Shown here: positions 8,514 to 15,728 of the stretch, one piece after another
How positions within the stretch are numbered: position 1 is the first letter of the stretch
How the letters are laid out: every line of letters begins with the position of its first letter
Position numbers and translations under genes: made by a program
DNA from: an uncultured Bacteroides sp.
Lineage (GTDB): Bacteria > Bacteroidota > Bacteroidia > Bacteroidales > Bacteroidaceae
Length of the DNA stretch: 64,000 bases
Direction of reading: 5' to 3'
Assembly: GCF_902491285.1 (NCBI RefSeq)
Contig: NZ_CABUHK010000007.1
Span: 46,685-110,684 of the forward strand
The notes under the pieces: model-generated
Told to the model about the DNA's origin: nothing
What the model saw: the letters and a program-made list of their open reading frames with translations, nothing else
Databases searched by the model: none

Positions 8514-9722
8514 ATGAAACTTATCAATCGTCCCATTTATACAGAGCGTATTCGTCCATTCATTGGAAAAGGTATCATCAAGGTACTTACAGGACAACGA
8601 AGAGTAGGCAAAAGCTGTATCCTCATGCAACTAATGGAAGATATAAAAAAGGATAATCCTCAAGCTAATATCATCTATATCAATATGGAGCATGAAGAAT
8701 TCCGGATGATTCATAATGACTCTGATTTATTCTTGTATCTCAAGGACAGGATGCCATTGGATAAAAATAATTATTTGTTTATTGACGAAATACAGGATAT
8801 TGAAGGATTTGAGAATGTTCTCCGCAGTCTGCAAGCCAAAGACAGCTGTGATATTTTCATAACAGGAAGTAATGCTAAAATGCTGTCAGGAGAACTAGCA
8901 ACCTACTTATCCGGACGATATATCGAATTCCATATCCATAGTCTTAGCTATACCGAATTTCTTGCATTCCATCAGTTGGACGATAACAATCAGAGCCTGA
9001 TGCTTTATCTGACATATGGCGGACTTCCTTATCTTTCCCGTTTACAATTGACGGATGAACTAGCCTTTGAATATTTGAGAAATATATATGCCACTATTTT
9101 ATTAAAAGACGTAATAAAACGGGAAGGCATACGCAATGTGGATTTTCTCGAGACACTGGCTCTCTACACTGCTGATAATATCGGCAGTTTGTTTTCAGCC
9201 AATAACATTAGCAAGTATTTGAAATCCCAACGTATTGATATATCTACCACTCAGGTTATCAACTACCTGAAAGCACTCAATAATGCCTATCTGATAAACA
9301 GAATAGGACGTATTGATATTAAAGGACTAAAGAAATTTGAAGTAGGGGACAAATATTTCTTCGAGGATTTGGGACTCAGGAATTGCCATATAGGTTTCAA
9401 TCTCCAGCGAGATATACATAAACTACTTGAAAATGCAGTATATCTACATCTTAGTTTATTACAATATGAAATTTACACCGGACAAAACGAACAACAGGAA
9501 ATAGATTTCATTGGCATTAAACAAGGGATGAAAGTCTATGTACAGGTCACTTATTTAATTGTTGACGAAAAAACACAGAAACGTGAATTTGGCAATCTAA
9601 TGAATATTCAGGATAATTATCCTAAATATGTTGTCAGTCTTGACGAATTCAATAGAGGAAGTAATGTAGAAGGTATCCATCATCTGCATCTTGCTGATTT
9701 TCTAAAAATGAACCGATTGTAA
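8514..9722 (+). CDS. AAA ATPase with DUF4143 (orphan ATP-binding protein)
   Basis: A 402-residue cytoplasmic protein of the common Bacteroides family with an AAA domain followed by DUF4143. Walker A is GQRRVGKS (residues 27-34) and Walker B is YLFIDEIQD. Arg fingers and a sensor follow (FITGSNAKMLSGELATYLSG). The C-terminal domain has a restriction-endonuclease-like core (EIDFIG then MKVYVQVTY). Cellular role is unknown for the family; proposals include DNA transactions or stress functions. The start was set at the ATG at 8514. An upstream in-frame TTG at 8481 lies inside the promoter box. It is transcribed opposite to both neighbouring loci and is probably unrelated to glycan use. Confidence 0.9.
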   Translation: MKLINRPIYTERIRPFIGKGIIKVLTGQRRVGKSCILMQLMEDIKKDNPQANIIYINMEHEEFRMIHNDSDLFLYLKDRMPLDKNNYLFIDEIQDIEGFENVLRSLQAKDSCDIFITGSNAKMLSGELATYLSGRYIEFHIHSLSYTEFLAFHQLDDNNQSLMLYLTYGGLPYLSRLQLTDELAFEYLRNIYATILLKDVIKREGIRNVDFLETLALYTADNIGSLFSANNISKYLKSQRIDISTTQVINYLKALNNAYLINRIGRIDIKGLKKFEVGDKYFFEDLGLRNCHIGFNLQRDIHKLLENAVYLHLSLLQYEIYTGQNEQQEIDFIGIKQGMKVYVQVTYLIVDEKTQKREFGNLMNIQDNYPKYVVSLDEFNRGSNVEGIHHLHLADFLKMNRL

Positions 9723-9851
9723 TATCCCATCTCTTAAAATAACAATCTCCCGCCCGAAAATATACCCGAAAGTATATCCCGGACAGGAGACCACCATAAT
9801 AGACAAAACTAACAGTCTGTCCTTTTCTAAGGTTTTCTTTAAAATCCCTCT

Positions 9852-10745
9852 CTAAAGTTTCTTGATGGAGAAATCGGCAAAACGGATTTCTTCGTCACGC
9901 AACTGGTCTTGCCAACTCCGGTTTTCGCCCAAGTAGCGGTAGATGCCCCATTTGGGACGAAGTCCCGTACAGTCCGTGCGCCACATATCCATCTTTTCAG
10001 GTCCGAGTTTTAAAAGAACTTTTCCGTCTTTGATGCGTGTGATGGTTACTTCATAGGAACCATTCTCACCGAAACAGGCTTTCTCTTCCACCTCTACCCA
10101 GTTGCCGAGGAAACCGGCAAGGTCTGTACTGGCAAGAGTAGTAGTGCTTCCACCACGTTTGTCATAACGTATCCGCAGTTGCTGACCGCCTTTGCTGCCG
10201 CTGTTGGAATAAGCAGTCAGGGTGATAAGCGGGGAACTGACGTCTGCCGTGCCCGATGAATTATCAATACCCTTCAACTGGTGGAGATGGGAGAATTTGG
10301 TTGTCGTCTGGAATCCCGCCGGCAAACAGAATTTCCAGCAAAACACCATAGTCTCTCCCTTTTGTCCGACAAGGCTTTTCGGAGATTTATTATCCGTCTT
10401 TATCTCATTACGCTGGCGGTCGGTGATGTTTGTCAGTCCGCGGTCATCGTCTATCTCAGCATGGATAAAGAAAGCGAATACAGACTTATTCAACTGGTTG
10501 TCATGTACCTGCTGAATATGTTGGAAGTGCTCCGTCTTATGTTCGCGCGAGGAGTCGGGAGCTTCGTGGTTATAGCCCGAACGTTTAATCAAGTCATACG
10601 TTTTTGCACTATTACCGTCAGCGATTAATGTGCCGTCCATCGGTTGTTCCGGTTTCGGCTGTTCTTTCTCGTCTATCACTTCCGATGAACTGTTGGAGCA
10701 GGCGATAAAGGCAAAAAGGGCTAAGAATAGGATTCCTTTTCTCAT
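9852..10745 (-). CDS. Putative polysaccharide lyase lipoprotein, jelly-roll fold (PF14099-like)
   Basis: A 297-residue lipoprotein (signal to FAFIAC, Cys 16). Residues about 45-297 resemble the concanavalin-like lyases grouped in PF14099 (PL13/PL20 type). Candidate active-site strands are RQRNEIK (111-116), SHLHQLKG (152-159) and KWGIYRYLG (265-273). His153/His155, Arg112 and Tyr269 or Tyr271 would fit a His/Tyr lyase. It is the last gene of the alginate operon, 6 bp after the esterase gene, and is probably displayed on the cell surface to make the first endo-cuts. Activity on alginate versus glucuronan cannot be decided from sequence. Confidence 0.75.
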   Translation of the reverse strand: MRKGILFLALFAFIACSNSSSEVIDEKEQPKPEQPMDGTLIADGNSAKTYDLIKRSGYNHEAPDSSREHKTEHFQHIQQVHDNQLNKSVFAFFIHAEIDDDRGLTNITDRQRNEIKTDNKSPKSLVGQKGETMVFCWKFCLPAGFQTTTKFSHLHQLKGIDNSSGTADVSSPLITLTAYSNSGSKGGQQLRIRYDKRGGSTTTLASTDLAGFLGNWVEVEEKACFGENGSYEVTITRIKDGKVLLKLGPEKMDMWRTDCTGLRPKWGIYRYLGENRSWQDQLRDEEIRFADFSIKKL

Positions 10746-10751
10746 TTGGAT

Positions 10752-11741
10752 TTATTTAATATGGTTGGTCAGGAAATCTACCGACTTGAAGAAAATCTCT
10801 TCCATCTTGTCAGAAGTCTTCGAACTTACGTTATGGTCATAGTATTCATACTTCAACAAGTCGCAGACTCCCCCTCTTTTCTTTAATGCCGATGCGAACA
10901 TTTCGCTCTGTTCACACTCTACCGTAACATCGCACGTGCCACATACCAACATGGAAGCAGGAACGTTCTTCTTCGGAATCAGATTTATGGGAGAGGCTTC
11001 ACGAAGCACTTTCGGCTCCCTGTCACAGAAGTATGCAATACGCTGAGGGTCTTTTGTTTTCATAGTGATGGCAGCCTTTTCCAAGTCATATATTCCAGAA
11101 TAGCCTACGAAAGCCTTTGTTCCGGGGACAGTCATCGCAGCCACTGCCGCCAGGTGCGCGCCGGCAGAAGTTCCCAGAAAGCCGAAACAGTCAGGGTTAA
11201 TGTTCAGTTCTGCGGCATGCTCCTGTACATACTTCACTGCGTCCAGAATATCCTGGATAGAGACTTTCACCGTTGCATCGGATTGAGGTGCCAATGTATA
11301 AGAGACACGTACGCCTGTTATGCCTTTCTGTTTCGCCAAGTATTGGGACAAAGACCGGGACGAACCGTTATTACCGCGCGCCCATCCGCCACCGTGAATA
11401 TAAACAACAAACGGGGCAGGCTTCTCTGTCTCAGCAAAGTCTACCGTGAGTATCAGTTCGTAATCCTTATGTTTCTTGTAGACGATGTCCTTGGTGGTTA
11501 CGCCTTTATAATCCTTGCTTTTCAAGCGGTCTGCCTGATAGGTATAGGGAACCATCACATCGGGAATGGTGTTCACATCAATAAACTTTGCGTATTTCTT
11601 TGCATACAGCAAGGCATAAGAACCGTCGTCGTTCCGCATCATCTTCATGCCATAGCGGTTGGAGAACTGCTGTGGTTGCGCTTCTTGTGCAAGGCAGAGA
11701 AGCGGCAGCATACACAAACAAAAAATCAGTTTCAGTTTCAT
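10752..11741 (-). CDS. Alpha/beta-hydrolase esterase (HSL-like), alginate operon
   Basis: A 329-residue secreted esterase (signal MKLKLIFCLCMLPLLCLAQE). It has the hormone-sensitive-lipase type oxyanion motif HGGG (116-119), nucleophile elbow GTSAG with Ser192, a likely Asp271 (CGTCDVT) and His303 (YYDHNV). This class removes acyl groups from small or polymeric carbohydrates. Its place between a PL38-type lyase and a jelly-roll lyase suggests O-deacetylation of bacterial alginate, whose mannuronate is acetylated at O2/O3, so the lyases can act. The acetyl specificity is inferred. No lipobox is present, so it should be periplasmic. Confidence 0.85.
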   Translation of the reverse strand: MKLKLIFCLCMLPLLCLAQEAQPQQFSNRYGMKMMRNDDGSYALLYAKKYAKFIDVNTIPDVMVPYTYQADRLKSKDYKGVTTKDIVYKKHKDYELILTVDFAETEKPAPFVVYIHGGGWARGNNGSSRSLSQYLAKQKGITGVRVSYTLAPQSDATVKVSIQDILDAVKYVQEHAAELNINPDCFGFLGTSAGAHLAAVAAMTVPGTKAFVGYSGIYDLEKAAITMKTKDPQRIAYFCDREPKVLREASPINLIPKKNVPASMLVCGTCDVTVECEQSEMFASALKKRGGVCDLLKYEYYDHNVSSKTSDKMEEIFFKSVDFLTNHIK

Positions 11742-11789
11742 GTTATCACTTTATATTAGGTACAGATAATCTTATTTCTTCTTCAAATT

Positions 11790-12992
11790 TTATTTCTTCT
11801 TTAAAACCAGATACGGTATTGTTTCCACATCGGACGTACTGTATTTCAAACCGATGCGCTTTGCCGTATCGACATACTTCTGATTACCCAATGCCGTTCC
11901 CGCTTCATAAAGAAGAATGGCGGCACGGGACTGGTCGAAAGGTTTAATCTGTTTAAATTTCCAGTCTTCGGGATTCAGATAAAACGGATACAGATAATCT
12001 ACTGCCTGCGAAGCCATTTTTCCGTTGGAAGCAGGGGTGCTCCATAGATTGATGCCTATCTGGCTGGTAATTTGGTTGGCTTCCATTAAGGCTTCCAAAG
12101 CGAAAGTGGAATAATGCAGGGAGAGAGTCCGTTTCAGTTCCTGGGGTAACGAGCCGTCGTCGGCAATCTGTGCACCCATCTTGGGGAGAATACTTTGTTC
12201 CGCCACTTCGCGGATACGGTCGGTACGGTCCAAGTAAGCCAGTACCATCAAGTGGATGGCTTCGTACCACAAGCCATGATTGTTGGCAGCATGAGATTCC
12301 TTTTGCCCTTGCGTGCTGTTCTCCATCCAATAGCAGAAAGCGGTAGCCCAATCATCGAGTTTTTTCTTATCCGAGGGAGTCCAGCTTTTCGAGCCTTCTA
12401 TCAGTTTGGCAACACCCAACGCACGGCTGAAACGGCGCGAGTCTATGAAGCCCGAACCTCTCATTTTCTTCATACCCGGCACGGCTTGGGCATAAGTCAT
12501 ATTCGGGTTCATACCCAGTTTCGGGTCTGTGAACCATGTCCGCAAGTGGTTGGCGCATGCTTTGGCGTAGACTTCTTTTCCTGTGATATAATAGAGTACT
12601 CCCAGGCAGTAAGCGGCATCACCGAAACGGTTGGCATTCTCACGTTCGGGGTATTCGTAGACTTCGGGATTTCGTTCACCGTCTTTCCGGATATAGGGAA
12701 GTCCGTCTATTTTTGTAGAATCAGGCCACCAATAGGGAGATAAGGTCATATAATCCCTGGGATCTTTACTGGGGGGAAGTTTTTTCTTGGCAGTCACCGA
12801 TAGAGGAGTCATCTTTATATATTTCTCTGCCACCTTTTCCTGAAGTTCAATGTATCGGGTGACTTCCTTCTCACCTTTCTGATAGTCGTTTTTTAGCTGT
12901 TCAAGCAAAGTCGCATTAAACGGGCCTAAGGGGGCGGCATTCAGTATCCCCCAACAGAGGCATACAGCCCATATAGCAAAGATTCGTCTCAT
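11790..12992 (-). CDS. PL38-type alginate/glucuronan lyase (PF05426)
   Basis: A 400-residue secreted alpha-toroid lyase with signal MRRIFAIWAVCLCWGILNAA. The alginate-lyase fold (PF05426) covers about residues 75-350, starting with the family phrase DYMTLSPYWWPD. Candidate catalytic residues are Asn238-His239 (NNHGLWYEAIH) and His293-Tyr294 with Arg288 nearby (KRTLSLHYS). PL38 enzymes paired with PL6 and PL17 are known from Bacteroides alginate loci. I chose the Met at 12992, since the longer in-frame start at 13025 adds a non-signal tail that runs into the 75-bp hairpin repeat. The 120-bp gap to the SDR gene is the longest inside the operon. Confidence 0.88.
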   Translation of the reverse strand: MRRIFAIWAVCLCWGILNAAPLGPFNATLLEQLKNDYQKGEKEVTRYIELQEKVAEKYIKMTPLSVTAKKKLPPSKDPRDYMTLSPYWWPDSTKIDGLPYIRKDGERNPEVYEYPERENANRFGDAAYCLGVLYYITGKEVYAKACANHLRTWFTDPKLGMNPNMTYAQAVPGMKKMRGSGFIDSRRFSRALGVAKLIEGSKSWTPSDKKKLDDWATAFCYWMENSTQGQKESHAANNHGLWYEAIHLMVLAYLDRTDRIREVAEQSILPKMGAQIADDGSLPQELKRTLSLHYSTFALEALMEANQITSQIGINLWSTPASNGKMASQAVDYLYPFYLNPEDWKFKQIKPFDQSRAAILLYEAGTALGNQKYVDTAKRIGLKYSTSDVETIPYLVLKKK

Positions 12993-13020
12993 AACTATTT
13001 TCTTTAAAGTAGGTAAGTAT

Positions 13021-13095
13021 GTCATTCGGAGCGAAGCGAAGAATCTGCTCTTTGTATCTGCAAAAGGGCAGATTCTTCACTACGTTCGGAATGAC
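13021..13095. repeat. 75-bp imperfect palindrome inside the alginate operon
   Basis: Two 27-bp arms (13021-13047 and 13069-13095; outer GTCATTC paired with GAATGAC, inner GAAGAATCTG paired with CAGATTCTTC) form a long hairpin with four mismatches. The loop can pair further (GCTCTTTG with CAAAAGGGC). The arm sequence resembles dispersed intergenic palindromes (GTCATTCCGAACGTAGTGA type) seen in many bacterial genomes. It sits between the SDR gene and the PL38 gene and may process or stabilise the transcript. Confidence 0.8.
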
Positions 13096-13112
13096 GGTAT
13101 CAGATTTCTTCT

Positions 13113-13865
13113 TTAAGAGAAGAAACAGCCACCGTTGATATCAATGTTCGTACCTGTCAGGTAAGAAGATTCGGAGCAGGCGAGGAAGCAAACCAGGTCG
13201 GCAACTTCATCGGCAGTTCCTTCACGGCGCAATGCGTAAGAAGCTTTCATACGTTCGCGGTTCTCCGGCGTATTGAAACGGTCGTGGAAAGAAGTGGCAA
13301 TCGTACCCGGGCAGACAGCGTTGCAACGGATTCCCTGAGGGCCGAGCTCTTTCGCCATAGAACGGGTAAATGTCATTACCGCACCTTTCGCGGTTGCATA
13401 CATGGAAGCTCCGTTGCCACCGCCGTCACGGGCAGCCAATGAAGAGAAGTTGACGATAGAACCACCTTCCGGCATCATCGGAACCACTTCACGTGTGCAG
13501 AGGAATACGGAACGCATATTGACATCCATCAGGAAGTCATACCAATCTTCGTCCTGTTCGGTGATTTTCTTACGGCCTACGATGCCGCCCACTACATTCA
13601 CCAATACATCTACCTTGTCGCCGAATGCCTTGTTGCACTCTGCAAAAAGATTCTTTACCGCAGCAGCCTTTGTCATATCGCCCTGAACAGCGATTGCTTC
13701 GCCACCGACGTTTTTAATCAATGCCAATGTTTCCTGTGCATCGGCTTCATTGTCGAAATAGTTCAGGCAGACTTTTGCACCTTCTGCTGCCAGTTTCACT
13801 GATATTGCGCGGCCAAGGTCGCGTGCGCCACCTGTCACGATGGCTACTTTTCCTTCTAATTTCAT
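13113..13865 (-). CDS. SDR oxidoreductase, probable DEH reductase
   Basis: A 250-residue short-chain dehydrogenase. The Rossmann glycine motif is TGGARDLG (11-18), in which the middle Gly of TGxxxGxG is Asp, a recurring subfamily variant. The catalytic set includes Ser141 or Ser142, Tyr156 and Lys160 (YATAK). No signal peptide is present, so it is cytosolic. In alginate pathways this enzyme reduces 4-deoxy-L-erythro-5-hexoseulose uronate (DEH) to 2-keto-3-deoxygluconate (KDG) with NAD(P)H. The neighbours (KdgF-like cupin, uronate MFS porter, PL17 exolyase) fit that role closely. Cofactor preference cannot be read with confidence. Confidence 0.9.
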   Translation of the reverse strand: MKLEGKVAIVTGGARDLGRAISVKLAAEGAKVCLNYFDNEADAQETLALIKNVGGEAIAVQGDMTKAAAVKNLFAECNKAFGDKVDVLVNVVGGIVGRKKITEQDEDWYDFLMDVNMRSVFLCTREVVPMMPEGGSIVNFSSLAARDGGGNGASMYATAKGAVMTFTRSMAKELGPQGIRCNAVCPGTIATSFHDRFNTPENRERMKASYALRREGTADEVADLVCFLACSESSYLTGTNIDINGGCFFS

Positions 13866-13889
13866 AATTGTCTTGTTTTTAAAATACGG

Positions 13890-15356
13890 TTATTTTTCTA
13901 TTTGCTTAATCTCTCCTACTGTCAGGAAAATGGAGCACAACGATAGCGGCACCAAAGCTCCCAACAGACTGAATAATAATATCCAATTCGTAATATAGCT
14001 GGCAAAAAGGATTGCCAGAATAGTACCCAATACGGCCGAAGCACCGCCCAATCCTGCCAGCGAGCCGACAGACTTGCCACTGTGCAAATCGCTCGGAATG
14101 GTCTGCAAGTTCGTCATGAAGAACTGGAAGCCTCCCAACACCAACGCCATAAAGATGATAGCAACAGGAGCCGTAGTAGACATGATAGCCGCCAGGATAG
14201 ACGGGATGATGATAATCCCACCAAGCAGCATCGCTGCCTTACGGGCATAATTCACCGTATGTCCCCGGTTTATCAGCCAACCGGAATACCAGCCACCGGC
14301 AATACTTCCCAATGCCGCACCTACATACGGAACCCAAGCGGAGAATGCCACTTCTTTGATATTCAAGTGGAACACATCTGCCAGATATAACGGCAGAAAT
14401 GTCACGAACATCCACCAGATAGGGTCGAGGAAGAACCGTCCTAAAATGACAGACCAGTTTTTCTTCACCCGGAGCAGTTCGCCCCAGCTTTTTCCTTTAT
14501 CCTCGGTTTTCAGTTCCTGTTCGGGTTGACCGCTCAGGATATAAGTACGCTCTTCTTCTGTAATCCAAGGATGCTTCTTCGGCCCTTCCTTATTGATAAT
14601 CAACCAGGGAATCAACCAAATCAGTCCCAATCCGCCGACTACAATAAAAGTCAGTTTCCAGCCGAAAGCAATGAACAGCATCAGGATGATAATCGGTGCA
14701 AGGATTGAACCGATGGATGCTGCCGCCCCGAACAAACCCTGTGCGAAAGCGCGTTCTTTCTGCGGGAACCATTCGGCGTTGCTTTTCGTCGTACCGGGCC
14801 ACGGACCGGCTTCCCCCAATCCGAGCATCATCCGAAAGAAGGTCAGCGAGAAGATTCCCCGCGAAAGAGATGCCAATGCATCCGCCGCCCCCCAGACGAG
14901 CACGCTCCAGAAGAAACCTTTCCGGCATCCAATCTTGTCATACAGTTTCCCGGAGACAAGCTGGCTGATACCGTATGCTATCATAAAGAAGATAGTTATC
15001 AGACCGAGAATATCTTTCGCTTTCTGCGAAGCATCCGGGTCGTTGCGGTCTATCAAGCCGAGGTCGATGGCGATACCTTCGCGATTGGTTACGAACGTAA
15101 CGCCGTTTTTCTCCTTCATCTGTACGTTGGCTACGCTGACAGAATCCCGGTTGCCGTTGGCGGCTGTCAGGATATACTGCTCTCCTGTCAGGACAGCATG
15201 ATTACCTTTATCTGCCGACGCATCCGCTTCGGGAACCAGGCGATAGTCGATATTAGCCACCCACATATAGTTGAGCGTACCTCTATCCAGGTAGTTGATA
15301 ATGGTTATCAGCATGATTAACCCGATAACCATCCATCGGAGTCCTTTTACCTTCAT
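13890..15356 (-). CDS. MFS hexuronate/anion:cation symporter with enlarged first periplasmic loop
   Basis: A 488-residue inner-membrane transporter of the ACS branch of MFS (ExuT/GarP relatives), with 12 predicted helices and the phrases NYLDRGTLNY in helix 1, GEAGPWPGTTK and SGKLYDKIGCRKG. It should carry unsaturated uronate monomers or DEH from periplasm to cytosol. Compared with usual ExuT-like porters, about 70 extra hydrophilic residues lie between helices 1 and 2 (roughly 34-103). It starts 4 bp after the cupin gene's stop and is followed 24 bp later by the SDR gene, so uptake and reduction are translationally linked. Confidence 0.92.
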   Translation of the reverse strand: MKVKGLRWMVIGLIMLITIINYLDRGTLNYMWVANIDYRLVPEADASADKGNHAVLTGEQYILTAANGNRDSVSVANVQMKEKNGVTFVTNREGIAIDLGLIDRNDPDASQKAKDILGLITIFFMIAYGISQLVSGKLYDKIGCRKGFFWSVLVWGAADALASLSRGIFSLTFFRMMLGLGEAGPWPGTTKSNAEWFPQKERAFAQGLFGAAASIGSILAPIIILMLFIAFGWKLTFIVVGGLGLIWLIPWLIINKEGPKKHPWITEEERTYILSGQPEQELKTEDKGKSWGELLRVKKNWSVILGRFFLDPIWWMFVTFLPLYLADVFHLNIKEVAFSAWVPYVGAALGSIAGGWYSGWLINRGHTVNYARKAAMLLGGIIIIPSILAAIMSTTAPVAIIFMALVLGGFQFFMTNLQTIPSDLHSGKSVGSLAGLGGASAVLGTILAILFASYITNWILLFSLLGALVPLSLCSIFLTVGEIKQIEK

Positions 15357-15360
15357 ACGT

Positions 15361-15705
15361 TTACAGGTTTAAGAAATCTGCACGCACAGGGCTGAACGTA
15401 TCAATCAATATACCGGCTTCAAGGCAAACACAACCGTGCAGCTCGTCGGGCGCTACATAGTAGCCATCTCCGGCAGAAAGGATTTCTTTCTTGTCGCCGA
15501 TGGTCAGTTCAAACTTGCCGCTTACTACGTAAGTCGCCTGGCTGTGGTAGTGCTCATGCATACTACCTATCGCACCTTTGTCAAATTTCACTTTGACCAT
15601 CATCAACTGACCGTCATACGCCATAATCTGGCGATTTACACCCGGAGCAGGATTTTCCCACTTCAAATCTTTCTCAAACTGATAAGTTTCACTACATGTT
15701 TTCAT
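15361..15705 (-). CDS. kdgF: KdgF-like cupin (unsaturated uronate ring-opening)
   Basis: A 114-residue single-domain cupin. Metal ligands are visible as His50, His52, Gln56 (HEHYHSQ) and His90 (DELHG), the pattern of KdgF. KdgF linearises 4,5-unsaturated monouronates, released by exolyases, to DEH. The start was set at the ATG at 15705, giving a compact domain. A longer in-frame start at 15831 would overlap the end of the PL17 gene and is unlikely. It lies between PL17 (maker of the monomer) and the MFS porter. No signal peptide is present, so it acts in the cytosol. Confidence 0.9.
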   Translation of the reverse strand: MKTCSETYQFEKDLKWENPAPGVNRQIMAYDGQLMMVKVKFDKGAIGSMHEHYHSQATYVVSGKFELTIGDKKEILSAGDGYYVAPDELHGCVCLEAGILIDTFSPVRADFLNL

Positions 15706-15728
15706 ACTTTTGTCTATTAATGGTTTGT

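Noticed and set aside
9723..9851. Bidirectional terminator between the ATPase gene and the alginate operon
   Set aside because: Only short imperfect stems (such as TATAC/GTATA) are visible, without a clear T-tract on either strand.
12993..13025. Upstream Met for the PL38-type lyase
   Set aside because: It would put 11 residues before a good signal peptide and reach into the 75-bp palindrome.
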